This document shows, piece by piece, positions 1 through 12,949 of a stretch of DNA of 64,000 nt. The DNA is from Cadophora sp. MPI-SDFR-AT-0126 (taxonomy: Eukaryota; Ascomycota; Leotiomycetes; Helotiales; Ploettnerulaceae), in NCBI GenBank assembly GCA_020747065.1, contig JAGMVK010000003.1, forward strand, positions 2,976,001 through 3,040,000, in the 5' to 3' direction. Each line of letters starts with the position of its first letter. Positions within the stretch are counted from its first letter, which is position 1. The notes beneath the pieces were generated by a model, which was not told where the DNA came from, did no database searches, and worked only from the letters and a program-made list of their open reading frames with translations. The translations under genes and the position numbers were made by a program.

Positions 1-240
1 TAAGGAAAAGGCAGATATATTAGGACTACTTATACCTGAAGTAGAGGCGGATATAGATAAGCTAAGTAAGGAAGTATTTTAAGAAGCACTAAAGGAGGGT
101 TTACTATTCGCAGAGGAAGTATATAAAGATAAAACAGAAAGTATATAGTTCAGTAACCTAAGGCTTAGAGTATAAGATTAGCTCTTCTTTTCTTAACTTT
201 TTTATACTATATATAAGTTTATTATAATCAGGGGATAATT
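1..240 (+). other. RIP-damaged coding remnant, unidentified
   Basis: Reading frame 2 of the plus strand gives about 60 residues of charged, helix-like protein broken by TAA/TAG codons where Trp or Gln codons would be expected. It ends near position 180 at a cluster of stops. I do not recognise the family. It may belong to the Copia element or to another repeat that continues to the left of the window. Confidence 0.3.
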
Positions 241-540
241 ACTAAACTAGGGGAGGATGTATATAGTAGGGTTAAAGGCCTATTATAAGGATTTTTGTTT
301 TTCTGTTCTAGCTATAAATAGATAAGTTAGCGCTGCTAGACTAGTAATCATTATCTTTTTTCTCTTACTTCCATTACTTAATTAGTCTACGCGCGAGTTA
401 TTCCCCTATTTACTATGCACTTGACGGCACTACTCTACTTCTTCACAATACTAAACCTCAAGTATAAGATTATTATATCAACTTTAAACCTCTACAAGTC
501 TCGACTAGAAAAAGAACTTAATTTTAAATTTAAAAGGACT

Positions 541-1131
541 TATAATTAAAAAACATTATATAAGGCTTTTATCTCGGGAATCGTAATATCGCCGTAACCT
601 CGACGACTAGCTGGACAGCTACGTAACAAGCAGTTTATTTTTATTATTACAAACATACTTAAAATTTTAAACAACTTCCGAATCGAGATTTTTGTAAGTA
701 AGAAGCTAGTAAGAGTAATGGCCCTAAAAAAGCCAGCTTTAACTGTAAACAAGGCTAATAGCTGTATAAAAGGGCTAAAAGAGTATTATTATTTTTTAAA
801 AAGCACTTTTTAACTATTAGAAAATATTATTAATACGAACTCGCCGACTACGCTATAACTAACTGCTTAGTTTTTATTAACGCTTGTATAATCGGAGAAA
901 TTAATAAAAGATAATACTTTATGAATAAATGTCCCTAAATCTATTAAAAAAAATTGTTTATAAAAGCTTGTTTAAGCATTATTATTTTAATAACAACGAT
1001 AAAAATGTTAAAAGAAAGCAAAAAAAATCCGAGTAATAATTGCTTAAAGAATTATCAAACTTGAAAAGGAAGTAAATATAAAACATTAGTACGTAAATAA
1101 TATTACTTTTTTTATATTAAACGATAAGATC
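541..1131 (+). mobile_element. Left part of RIP-killed Ty1/Copia element, 5' of the nested Gypsy insertion
   Basis: This AT-rich stretch ends exactly at the AGATC target duplication (1127-1131) of the Gypsy element. If the inserted element and one copy of AGATC are removed, the plus-strand frame runs from here (a segment with ILND) straight into the Copia segment at 7446 (KTYKK, then AIEEEI). That is the usual linker before a Copia reverse transcriptase. Further left I could not assign integrase or Gag motifs because the mutation load is too heavy. The Copia 5' LTR should lie outside the window. Confidence 0.5.
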
Positions 1132-1335
1132 TGTAACGGCTTAACGAAAGTTCATTAATAACTATAATATAAAGTAAAAAAGATAAGAAGAAAAGAGGTT
1201 TTGAAAGGAGCCTTAAACTTAAGTATAGAAGGCGCGACTACTAGTCCTATTGTAATATCGCGTTTAGTCACCTCTTATAACTCCTAAGTTCTATGATCTG
1301 TGATATATACATAACTACGTGAACTACTTATTATA
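1132..1335 (-). repeat. Gypsy LTR (204 bp), 3' LTR of the minus-strand element
   Basis: It aligns end to end with 7242-7445, and most differences are C/T or G/A transitions. The TG start is intact; the terminal CA has become TA. Confidence 0.88.
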
Positions 1336-4300
1336 TTACTTTTTCCTTTAAGGAAAGCTTATCCTTAAGCTATGAAAGAATTACTTCTAAGCCTTTAGTA
1401 ATATTACTATATTATCTTCTAATCCTTTATAAGTATTATTATCCTTTAATTCTTATATTATAATCTAGTACTCTAAGAGCTTTAGTAAGCTTAGGAGTAT
1501 AAGGTTTTTCTAATGGAAATCTCTGAGCTTATATAGATAAGTATAAAAGTCTGTAATAAGGTAGAACTCGGAGTTTAAGTTGAGTCTTTTCTAATATACC
1601 TAGTAGTGTAATATATTATCTTACTTAAGGTAAATATCTAAGATATTTTAGATCTCTTATTCTTATTTTATATTAATAGTAATTATTTTTTCTTAGTCTA
1701 TTTAGATTTAGCTTAGTAGGGGGTTATTATTATAGTACTATAGCTTATCTATAGAAAATACTAGATAAACCTTAATAGATTTAAGTAAGTCTAATTAGTA
1801 GAAGTAATCTTTTTTCTATAGGACTTAATATAAGCTAGCTTATTAGTCGTTTATCTTCTTTTTTAGCTAGTAGGTTTTCTAGTTCTTAATAATTACCTAG
1901 ACCTAGTCTTTTACTTCCTAATTGACTTCTTAATAAGACTTATTTATATCTTATTATTTCTTTTCTTATTAGTCTTTTAAGAACTATCTAGCTTTCTTTT
2001 ATACTACCTTATATCGCCTTACGAAAGTCTAAGCTTTAGTAATATTTATCTTTTCTATAATTATAAGTTCTAGCTTAAGTTATAGCTTATCTTAGTCTTA
2101 GCTTATACGTAGCTTATATTTATACTTAAGCTAATAAGAAGATATACTTAAGGACTTATAAGGTAGTATTAATTAAGTGTAGTCTATTATTTGTAGAAGC
2201 TCGGACTAGTTATTCTAATAGTAGTTTATGAAAAAGTGAAGTCTCTAGTCTAAGTACTAATTTATAATCTTGGTCTAGTTATTAGTCTAAGTGTAGTAAG
2301 CTATAGAGAGTTTAATCTTAATACTGAGGATCTAATAGAACTTATACTAGAAAAAAGAGATAAACTAGAGTCCTTTATTTAATATAACTATTTTAAGTAG
2401 ACTATTAAACCTCTAGTAATTCGTAATAAATAGTTAAGTTAAATTACGGGAAGTATATATAGAATAGCACGAGATTAATATAGCTTCCTTAAAGAATCAA
2501 TTTATTATAACTAGTATTAAGTTATACTTAAACTTATCTTTTAGCGCACTCTTAAAGTCTATTATAAGGTATTACTAGGATTAGTCTAGGATTAGTAGAG
2601 GGTATAAGTAGCTAAGTATCTTATCTTATTAATAATTAGTATAGTTATAAACTAAGTAGTTAGAGATAAATCTAGCGATATCTTTATGTATCTTAGGCTA
2701 ATAGTACTTAATTCTAAAGAGCCTAAAGGTCTTCGATTTCCTAAGGTAAGCTATAGAAAGCTAATTGTATATATACTAGATTAATTGTGTATAAAGATAG
2801 TTAATATTAGGCACTTAGAGGTAGCTCTTATATAAAAGTAATTTATTATTCTGAAATATATACTAAAAGTTAGGTTCTTATAATTCTTAGTGTTAAACTA
2901 TTAGAGCCTTATAAATCTGATTAACATAGATTAGTTTTATAATAAGATTTATCTCCTTATCTATATTAAACTCTATAAGGGCTAAGGTATAGATATTAGG
3001 TAATTAATCTAATTTGCAGAGGATATAAGAATCGATTTAGTCTAAGTAAATTAACATATAAGTATAAAGTTCGTCTTTTATCTTAATCTAACTTCTAATA
3101 TCTTATTTATAGCGCAATAGTATATTAGTAGTAGTATTCTAGTTACTTAGGTAGTATATTACTATAAAGTAAAAGTCTACTAGGATTTCAGACTACTTTA
3201 CTTATCTTCTTATAAGCTTCTTAGTAGTTATAAAGTATTCTAAGGCCTTATAGTCTGAAAAGACCTAAAAGCGCTAGTAACTAGACTAGAATACTAGTTC
3301 TATACGCTAGTAGGTTAGTAATTATATAATCGCTAGTATTTCCTTATTATAGATATTATAATTTAGCTTAGTAGAGCTTATTATTTTAGAAAGAAATAAG
3401 ACTAGGTATTAGTTATCTCTGTGCTTCTACAAGAGTACGCTTACGATTACTCTATTTAAGGCGTTAGTCTTAATCCGAGTTTCTAGTAACGTATTATAGT
3501 GTTTCAGATATTCTGGGACTAGTATAGCTTTTTTTAGGTCTTAGAAAGCAATAAGTTAAGCGAGAGTTATCTTAAAAAGAGTTGATATCTTTATTAGCTT
3601 TATTAAGGGTTTAGCTATTTTACTATAGTTTAGAATAAACTTATAATAGAAATCACAGAAACTAAGGAAAGACTAGATCCTTTAGATTATAGTAAGGGGG
3701 ATCTAATTTTATATATACTCTATAGTTATTAGATTAATCTTAATCTTTTCTATAGTAATAAAAAAGCTAAGGAATTTAATCTTCTTAATATAGAACTTAC
3801 TTTTTTGGATATTTACTAAAAAATAATACTACTATAAGTAGTGTAAGACTTTCTTAATATATTCCTTATATTATAAGAGGTTATTAGAGTATATAATAAT
3901 ATTATTTAAGTATACGATATAGAATATATTAAGGTAATTGAAGAGGATATTATTTATATACTATTAGAATATTATAGGGCTATTAGTAAGTCCAAAGGGT
4001 ATAACCTTATACTTATAACTTCTATAGTAGGTCTGAAATATAGTATATTCTTCGGAAGCTAGGTTTATTTATATATAGTAGAAAGCGCTCTAGATATTAA
4101 TCTTAGTAAAGACTTTAGCTTATCTAAGATATACGAAGACTTTATTAATTAGGGGTAGTAAGTACTAATCTTTTTATATAATCTTATTTAATCTTAGTAA
4201 TTAATATAAAAGCGTAGGCTATTATTTAGTTTTTTAATAAATTAAGTAAGATAAGTAAAAAAGGTGTAGCTAAGAATAATAAAACTCTTATTAAGGTTTT

Positions 4301-7241
4301 TCTTAAGATATTTCTTTATTACCTGAAGTTCTGCTTTACTCTATTAGTATAGTAGCTTATAATTATAATTAATTTCAGCTTCTAACTTAATCTTATAGTT
4401 TAGTCCCGGTACTAAGTTAGAAAGAGTATTAGTAGTAGTCTTTAAGAATATAGTAGTATACTTCTAATACTAGAAAAAGAGTTTCTTTTATAAAATATCC
4501 TTATAGAATTCCTCTTTAGTAAGGGGTACTTATAGCTTAGCTTTCTAAACTGCTTAATTAATAGCTTTATTTATCTCACTTAGCGTAATTATAAAGAACT
4601 CTGATTTTTTTTAATAGAGGGTATAATAAAAAACTATTACGTTAATCTTAGTAATATCTATCTTTAGTAAGGTCTTTTATTTTAAGGTTAAGTATTATTA
4701 TATAGGAATTTCTTACATAAGAGTAGTTAAGCGGAGTTCATTAAGTATAAGATTGTGAAATTCTCTTTCTATCTACTGAAATAAGCTAGCGGTTACTACT
4801 ATTTAAGTATAAGTAGGGTGCTCGCAAGGGATAGCTTAGTTTTCCTAATAATATTAGTCGCGAAGTTATTTAGTACTACGGTATTTCTTTTACGCTACTT
4901 AGCGAGTAGTATAATACGTAGTAATTAATAGGGACGTATATTAAGGCTTATGAGAGAGTAGCTCTATAATTTACAGCTCTATTGGCTATTCGTTAGTAAT
5001 ACTAGTAGTAGCTATAGTAATGTCTTAAGTTCATTAAGTAGTGTCTTTCTTATCTATTGCTATTTATTATTAAAAGATATTTTATTAGTTAGTGACTTAG
5101 ATATTACAGGGATTTAGAGGCTATATAATATCGCGAGTAGTATATAAGAGTCTTGGAAGTATTATAGGGATATCTTTATTATAAGGCTATACTAGGCTTT
5201 AATTCTTAATATTAAGCTATATATTAAAGTAAGCTATCTAAGTTTATCTTAAAATAATCTTATAGTTTTTAAGGTCTAATAGTATAAAAGAGATTTATTT
5301 CTGAACTCGCTAATCGATTAATATATTTAAAAGAATAGTATATAACACAATATTATTAGCTTAGCTATTATAACCTTTTACTTATATAGAATTAGAAAGT
5401 AAAGTAAGAGTAATACTAAACTTTTTAGTAAGATCTTTAATAAGTTTAGTATTAATAAAGGCAAATCTATTTACTTTAAAATTAGATAATATAAGAAAAG
5501 TAATTCTAATATTATTATAAAATAGTATATAAGGAATAGTAAAACTTTTACTATTTATTAATTAATATATATTAATCTTCTAAAGATTAATTATCTACTT
5601 TAAGAAGGAGTCTTCTTCTAAAGTCTCTAATTTTTTGAATTAGTAGTATCCTTTAGTTCTTCCTAGTCTTTGTTAGCTTTAAAGAAGTCTTTACTTAGGA
5701 ACTGTTTTAATACTTCGATTTCTAAGATACTTAAGTTAGTAGGATTATAGGGCTTAAAGTAATCTCTAGCTATATATCCTACTTTCTTATAATTCTAGTA
5801 AGTAGTAGGCTTTTAGGCGCTAAGGGCTATAGGGAGTAATTAGAGGAGTATAGAAACTATAGGAGCTAGGGTAGTATTATTTACTAGGGGAAAAGTAAGT
5901 ATACCTCTTTATAAGAATAGGATTAAAGGGTTTTAAGTAGATAAGAGTATTATACAAATTAGAAGGGCGTTCTAGTAGCGCTATTCTTAAGTATAATAAA
6001 TCTTCTTATTTAAGAAATTTATAGTAAAGATAAAGTCTTAGAAATTTCTATTAGGAGTAAACTTATATATAGTTTAGTCTTATAGAAATAAGTAGAAAGA
6101 ATTATAAAGGCGGGTTATAAGGTATTTATTAAAAGGGATATAAGTATCTTAAACTAATTTAAGAAAGTAAGAGTAGTATTTTATAAATAATTCTATTAGG
6201 AATATCTATAGCTTATTTAAAGCTATCTTAGTATCTCGCTACTTAAAAGTATTACTATAAATACTGTTTAAGTAATTAATTATTTCTTCAGTATTAGTAA
6301 ATAGCTCTATTACTTCTTATTTAAAGTATAGTAATAAGTAGCCTTAGGTATCTCCTTTAGTATAGTTATATATTATAGCAATATAGGACTTTTTATTAAG
6401 GTAATAGTTAGAATTAATATCTAGTTTACTTAGTATTAACGTGAACTAAGTATACTACTCTAGGCCCTCGGAATTACTAGAGAATTTATTAATACGTAGT
6501 TCCTAGGAATATTTTCTGTAACTTAAATAATAAGCTTAATTAGTAAAATAAGAAGGACTAGAGTCTTTATTAAAAGAGTTATTATTACTTAAATCTCTAT
6601 TATTACTAAGGGAATTCTGAGTATTTAATTGCTTTAAAAGAGTAAGGACTTACTATATAGTCTTATTTTACTTATCTTATTACTTACTTAGTTTCTTTAA
6701 TAACTTTTAGAAGTTCTTTTAGGTTTACTTTAGTTATATAGCTAAGGTTTACTTAATATTCTTATCCTTGAAGTTATTATCTATTAAAGATATAGTATTA
6801 GAGCGCGAGCTAAGTAGTATAGAATTATTTTATCTACGTTCTTTAATTCAATAATAAAAGGGAATATAAGGGGAGGACTAGGTAATAGTAGGGGGTTTAT
6901 TAGTATAAGGAAAGTAAGATTAGTTAACTATTAAAAAGGGGGGAAACACTAATAGGTAAGTAAAGGAAAAAGCTCTAAAAGAGCTATAATAAATCTTATT
7001 AGATTTTCTAAAAAGATCGATTTCGCTTATCTAGAAGAAGTTTTAGTATAGTAAGAGAGGAGTAGTGCCTTATAATATATAACTTAATTACACTTAAAAG
7101 GTACTTAAGAAAACAGGTACGTTATAAGAGAGAGAGAAAGAGAAAGAGGAGCTGAAGGTATAATTTAACTACACTTAGTAAGTACTTAAGAAATTAGCTA
7201 GAGATATTAGGACCTTTGTAGGTAAGAGTAGTCTTTTCTAA

Positions 7242-7445
7242 TATAATAGCTTAATAAAAGTTTATTAATAGCTATAATATAAAGTAGAAAAGATAAAAAG
7301 AAAAGAGGTTTTAAAAGGAGCCTTGAGCTTAAGTATAAGAAGCGCGGCCGCTAGTCTTATCGTAACGTCGCGTCCAGTCACCTCCCGTGACTCCTAAGTC
7401 CCGTGATCTGCGATACACACGTGACTACGCGGACTACCTATTACA
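7242..7445 (-). repeat. Gypsy LTR (204 bp), 5' LTR of the minus-strand element
   Basis: This is the partner of 1132-1335 and ends TTACA, followed directly by the AGATC target duplication. It keeps more G and C than its partner, so the two LTRs were mutated unequally. Confidence 0.88.
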
Positions 7446-9307
7446 AGATCTCGATTACTATTTTAAAAACGTATAAAAAAATAGTCTCTAATAAAAAACA
7501 TAAAACCGAATAATTTAAAGCGATCGAAGAAGAAATCAAGTCTTTTATAACAAATAGTATATAAGTTAAAGAACGTCGATTACGCGATATTAACTTGGTT
7601 TTTATTAAATAAGTGTTTATAATTAAAACTAATCCCGATAAATCACTTAAACGTTATAAGATCAAACTCGTTACTTGCGGTTTCTTTTAATAATACAAGG
7701 AAGACTATTTTAATACTTTTGCTTTAACAATTAAAATAAATATTTTACAAATCTTTCTTATAATAATAGCTGCCGAGGATTTTAAATACAAATAGTACGA
7801 TATTAAGAATATATTTACTAAAGCTATTTTAAAAAAAAGATCTACTTATTAAAACCCGATAGTGTTCTTATTCGCGATAATTACGCACTTCATATCTTAC
7901 GCGCTTTATATAATCTCAAACAGTTAGCTTGTAACTAGAACCAATTGTATAAAAACTACTTACTAGATATAAGTTTTACTTAAAGCTTTACTAATCCCTG
8001 CCTGTTTACTTACGAGAAACGAGAGATTAAAATATTATTATACGTAAACGATATTATAACAGCTGCTAAAAACAGCAAGCAACTTAACTAGTTTTTCGCG
8101 ATTATAAAAAAACGGTTTTATATTAAAAATCTAAAAAGAATCGAGATAATCCTTAGTATTCGCGTTACTTAGAACTGTAAGCGGAAAGAGATTTTCCTAG
8201 ACTAGTCAAAGTATATTACTAAAATCCTAAACCGCATAAGACTATCGCTAACCTTTTTTAATCTCAAGCCAAAATCAACGCTAATATTAAAGAAGTACTT
8301 GAAACTAGACCTTGTAAAACAAAATAAACTTAGAACTGATATTATATAATTCTAGAAAGATATTAGGAGTTATATGTACGCAATAGTATACACCTGACTA
8401 GATATTTCGTTTTATATAAAACAGCTTAGCTAAAATTTTAAAAACCTAGCTAAACGTTATTAAAGTAAAGCAAAGGAATTAGGAAAGTACTTAAAATTAA
8501 CTATTAACTAAAAAATCAAGTATAAACTAGTAAACAAAGGAACAGCTTATTTAAAACTATACTCTAACTCCGATTAGGATAATATAAAAAGCAGGAAGAG
8601 TATATCAGGATATATAGCTATGTTATATAAAGGCCTAGTCTTATAAGAAAGTCGGAAACAGAAGTCGGTAGCAACGGCAAGTACTAAAACTAAATATATC
8701 GTAATAGCGTCGTGTTACAAACAAAGACTTTAAATTACACAAGTCTTTAAGAATATAGGATTCTTATAATATATCGGGAAAAATAAAAACTATATCAATT
8801 TGCGAGCAGATAATACTAGTACAATCGCACTAGTTAAAAACCCTTATTTATACGAGCGATTAAAGCATATCGATATCGGTTACTACTTTACTAAGAATCT
8901 TATTAAAAAAGGAAAAGTAAAAGTATTATATGTGCTTACCGGCGAGATGATTGCTAATAGGTTCACTAAACCCTTTAAGAAAGTCAAGTTTGAGCGGTTT
9001 AAGGAGATACTTAGGTTAGAGACTTCTAAGTAGTAATAAAAGCTATCGATAGTTAAGTTATTAAAGAAAACTTTAACAGTTTTACAACGCCAGATTTTAT
9101 GACTACTAATAAAGCAAGGTTTGAGTAGGAGTATTAAAGTATGTAGTACAGCTAATATTATACTTAGTAGTCATATAATTCAGGGGTAAGATAGTAATAT
9201 CTTGGCACTAGAATATATAGCCTCACAGAGTACCTTTTACACTTTGTAACTCTTATTAATACAACGTCTATACTTTTATATACTTCTGCCCTTATACTAA
9301 ACCTTTT
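7446..9307 (+). pseudogene. RIP-killed Ty1/Copia reverse transcriptase-RNase H and 3' end
   Basis: The plus strand encodes a recognisable but stop-riddled Copia polyprotein. An AIEEEIKS segment opens the reverse transcriptase near 7510. A segment resembling the YDIKNAF box lies near 7800, the catalytic LLYVNDI (Asp to Asn) near 8040, and RNase H at 8800-9033 has ADN, KNP and KHIDI motifs and ends in a stop at 9031-9033. From about 9100 to 9307 the sequence is probably the 3' LTR, directly abutting a Fot1/pogo remnant. I could not fix the LTR borders because its partner is outside the window. Confidence 0.85.
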
Positions 9308-10521
9308 CAATAGAATATAAATAAAACTAGTATTATAAAAAACTATAGTTTTAATAAATTTATTATAAAATACGCTAAAAAAAAGTAAAGTTTAAAAAAA
9401 ACTAAGTTCACGTGCTTAGATATTAATTTTTAAATATATTTTTACAATTAAAGCTTTAATAAACTTTATTATAATTTATAAAAGAAAATCGGTGTAATAA
9501 TAATAGTTTCTGTTTTAATTAAACGTATTTGACAAGTGGCATTTTATTACAACTAATAATAGGTAAATAACTGATATTACAACTTTTAAATAGCTAAAGA
9601 AGGTATTTATTTTTTAAACGGAACTACGTAATTATTTAATAAAACTCCTTATCCTAAACAGCTATAAAAGCTATGAAACTATAAAATTCTTTTAAAAATA
9701 CTTTAAATATAATATATACCTTTTATTTTTACTTATATATATATCACACGTTTTATAACTTTTAAATTTAATAGTCTTTTTTACACTTAAATATACTTAC
9801 TAGAAAAAGCTATAAAAGTTAAGTTTATTACTCGATTTTATACTAATTAGTAAGTGTAATTTCCTTGTTTACTACTAAAAGGCATATTAAAAGAGTATTA
9901 CTCCTTCTAATATTAAAGCTAAGTAAAAGACTAGTAAATTATAGCTAGTATTTATAGCTAAACTTTTAATAAGCTTATTACTATTAGAAAATAGTAATTG
10001 ATTAATAAATCTACTTTTTTAAATATTTTAAAAAGTACTAATATTATCTTTAGAAGCTTCTAATATTTTAATTTAGTTATTTACTTTAAAAGCTAGAAAA
10101 GATATCTACTTATAAATACGTACTTTAATAATAAGATTATATAATTAACTTCTAATATAACGCTTACTTTTTAAAAAGATTATAAAAGAAATTAATAAAA
10201 AAGACTATAAATTAGAAAAAGTAAATATAAAAATTAAAAAGTTAAAAAAGTAATTAAAATAGTTAAAGCTAAAAAAAAAAGAAAGTCTAAACTAGTCTAA
10301 ATTCTAAGTTTATAATAATATATATTATTTAAAAAGCTTAAATCATTACTAAAGATTATTAGATTATACTTATAAAATCAAAATCTAAAAAAGATTCAAA
10401 TTCTATAGTTTTATATATAAAAATTAAGGTAATATAGAATTATTAAGTCTTAAATAGGTAATACTGGAATTAAGCGAGGTAATCGGAATAGGGGGGTAGT
10501 CGGAAAGGGGGGGTGAGACGT
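9308..10521 (+). mobile_element. 5'-truncated Fot1/pogo-type DNA transposon, RIP-killed
   Basis: The sequence matches the last two thirds of the full element at 44881-46716, starting at a point equivalent to 45496. The right terminal inverted repeat (G-rich, ending GGGGTGAGACGT) is intact and followed by the TA target dinucleotide at 10522-10523. The truncation point coincides with the Copia 3' end, so the simplest reading is that Copia inserted into this transposon and the left half lies outside the window. Confidence 0.8.
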
Positions 10522-10679
10522 TACTGCGTAGTACGGGCTTCTAAATCATTGGGCAGGATAAGCGAAGGCAGATTCCCCAGATTCCCCAGATTCCCGAGAA
10601 GTCCTTCGCAAAACCTAGGAGCCACTTCTGCCATCACACTTTTTTCATACTTCGAACAAGTAGCTATATCTGGCAGCAC

Positions 10680-11045
10680 ACGATTTCCAACGGGGAGCCA
10701 GTTCTGGTGCCACACCTCTATCAAGGAGCCATTTTTCAGTCACGTTTTCAGTCACGTTCTTGCATCCCTCGAGCAAGCAGCCAGTTCTGCTGTGTCACAA
10801 TTTCAAGCAAGCTGCTATTTTGCTGCCACGCCTCTATCAAAGAGCCGGTTTTGCAGTCACACTTTTGCATCCCTCGAATAAGCAGCTATTCCAGTACCAC
10901 GCAGCTATTTTTGTTACTATGCCTCTTTCAACGAGCAGCCAGTTCTGGTACCACACTTCTGTCAAGCAGCTATTTTTGCTACCATGCCTCATTCAACGAC
11001 CAGCCGGTTCTGCTCCCACACCTCTTCACAAGCAGCACGAAACTC
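10680..11045. repeat. Degenerate tandem (minisatellite-like) tract
   Basis: Phrases such as AGCAGCTATTTTTG, CCAGTTCTG and CCACACCTCT/CATGCCTC recur every 50-70 bp with substitutions and small indels. Open frames exist in several phases, as expected from a stop-poor repeat, so I do not call a gene here. Confidence 0.55.
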
Positions 11046-11195
11046 CTCGGTATGTGACTCAGCACCAAGCCTGTTCGGCACAGATCCCGTCTCATCCCAG
11101 TGACACCATGAAGCGAGGGACACTGGCAACACCCCTTCCTCGCTTCTCCCGACTTCGAGCAATAAATGAAGTCATCAGGAATTCATAAAGACGTA

Positions 11196-11353
11196 CGAAA
11201 GGGGGTTGCAAAAAGTCACCGTCACTCCCCTTGTAAGGCGGTAAATATTTGACCAATCCAGAAGCACGCTTTCTCGATTTTACCCCACAAATTCCCTTCT
11301 TTAGTAATAGCAGAAAATATGGGGTGATGGTGACTTCTTGCAACCCCCTTTCG
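11196..11353. mobile_element. 158-bp MITE with about 38-bp terminal inverted repeats and TA target
   Basis: The left end CGAAAGGGGGTTGC and the right end GCAACCCCCTTTCG are inverted copies. The inversion extends for about 38 bp with a few mismatches (11196-11233 against 11316-11353). Both ends are flanked by TA (11194-11195 and 11354-11355). There is no coding capacity. TA duplication and small size point to a non-autonomous Tc1/mariner-superfamily element. Its ends differ from the Fot1/pogo element in this window, so a different transposase would have moved it. Confidence 0.75.
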
Positions 11354-11548
11354 TACTTCGGAAGAGAGTGTTCACACGCAATCCAATCATTAAAGGTGAA
11401 ACATGCCTTGTGCCCACTTCAATGCAATAAATCTCATCAGCTAACCAGATTAGATAAAATATAAATCAACTCCTGAACGCGTACATCGTTCCAGCCCAAG
11501 AGAGTATACGGTCTTCCAGCCGTCACTTTCACAAAGCATTCCAACCAC

Positions 11549-12412
11549 CTACTGCGCAACATGAGCCTCTTTCATTGTGCGGTGCTCTCCCCAAGCCGAG
11601 TCAGTCAATCCTACATATACCATGTATATTATAATAGCAACGAGTGTTGTACTTGTCGCGACAGAAACGGTAACGAATGCCGAGACTAACCAGTGACGAC
11701 CACGGGCCGCACAGATATTGATCAACGCTGTAAAAAAAGTAAGGACAGAGTCCAGGAGGGTAGGTCTGCCCTAGTCAACATTATAATCATTATACAACAG
11801 TTGAGAAGAAACTCACAAGAATGCGCAATCCGTCAGCCAAACATACTTACTCGTATTCCTCCAACAGTGCCAGTATAATCCAACTACGCCACAAATAAAA
11901 CCTGTCCCTGCCACCACTAATAGGGGAGAATCTTGGAGTGCGCTAAATACAACTTTCCCAGCCCTTCCAATGCCATCTAGGGCACGGGAATTACGAATCG
12001 AAGCGAACATCACGAGGAGGATGACGAGACCGGCAAGAAGCCAGGTGAAGAGAACAAGCATGTTCGCATATAATAGTTTTAGTACCTCGGCCTTCACCTT
12101 TAGCTAAGGTGCCATCATTATAAAACGAGCTCCAGACCTTGTAGAGCTGGATTCTGAACGAGAGCCGCTCGAGTGATCTTGGTGCAGGAAAAGTCTGCGA
12201 ATTCGATCACTGAATGCTAGAGATGACGCACTTCGGCGTGGATTTTTGTCAATCTCAACAGTTTCGACTTGAAGACGATCTCGAGGTGAAAGGTGAGAAG
12301 TCTTCGAATAAGACATATGGACGTTATTCGCAGGTGAATCTGAATAGCTGCAAGTGCCGATACTTGAAGACTGAAGCAAGGAAAAAGTCTCACCTTTATC
12401 TGTATCTCTCAA
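11549..12412 (-). CDS. Small multi-pass membrane protein, Ser-rich N-terminus, one in-frame TAG
   Basis: Exon 1 reads leftward from about 12412 to 11851 and exon 2 from 11727 to the TAG at 11549-11551. The intron 11728-11850 has GTAAGT and a T-rich tract ending TTTACAG, and the join preserves frame. The protein has a Ser/Arg-rich soluble N-terminus, then three hydrophobic segments: two in exon 1 and one in exon 2. A single TAG at 12104-12106 splits exon 1, while the frame is open on both sides. The change is compatible with a Trp codon altered by CpA-to-TpA mutation of the plus strand. If translation started at the first ATG after it (12061) the product would be 129 residues. No family was recognised, and the true 5' end upstream of 12412 is unresolved. 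Confidence 0.55.
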
Positions 12413-12949
12413 GGGGTAAGAAGTGGCTTAGTACCGGAAAAGGACGCAGCAACATAAGCCGTGGGCGCTGGGGTTTCCAGGCGGTATTTTGAAAGCTGCC
12501 GTTTTGGGAAGCTGCCCAAGTGAAGCCCAGATTCGAAGTAGGCGCCTAGTGCCAAGAGTTGCCTAAGCGAAGGGATGTTACGCGGGGTCGTGTGATTAGT
12601 TGCGTATTATTGCTGCAGCGCAGTCGAGCCCCAGTCCTTGCCGCATGCAGTCCTGCGTCTGGTACAGAAGGATCCCAGTATTATGATTGTGGAGAGATAA
12701 TTAAGAACTCCTTTTACCAATAATATTTGGAGAAATAATAGTAATAGCGAACTCAGAAGGGCCCTGAGGTGGAGACAGTTCTTCAACCACAGACATGTTT
12801 GTACTTTGCCATTATGATAGAGCTACAGAAAAAGAAGCGTTAACTTATATGTGTAGCTTGTGATTCTATCTACTTATGATGCTATGTTCTGCTTATTGAA
12901 TATTTACATTGATTATTTTCTAAAACTGACCTTCTGTTTAAAGGGCAGG
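12413..12949. other. Intergenic spacer into AT-rich block
   Basis: I see no coding frame of note. Base composition shifts from balanced to AT-rich around 12680. The 5' part may hold the first exon and promoter of the leftward membrane-protein gene. Confidence 0.4.

Larger units (their letters stand above)
1132..7445 (-). mobile_element. RIP-killed Ty3/Gypsy retrotransposon with both LTRs and TSD
   Basis: Two 204-bp direct repeats bound the element. They start TGTAAC/TATAAT and end TTACA/TTATA, and the flanks are AGATC on both sides (1127-1131 and 7446-7450), a clean 5-bp target duplication. The coding strand is minus. A degraded zinc knuckle lies near 5770-5815 with Cys codons turned to Tyr. 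The reverse-transcriptase catalytic box near 3890-3940 reads YLNNIIIYS, where family members have two Asp. A chromodomain-like segment lies near 1560-1660. Stop codons are everywhere and TpA is strongly over-represented, as RIP produces. The element is inserted inside a Copia element and is dead. Confidence 0.9.

Noticed and set aside
546..752. 68-codon minus-strand frame in the AT-rich block
   Set aside because: It lies inside the Copia remnant, is opposite to its coding strand, and has no protein features.
10513..11188. Three overlapping plus-strand frames of 116-142 codons
   Set aside because: They are phase-shifted readings of the same degenerate tandem tract, and two lack support beyond being stop-free. 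No domain or splice context was found.
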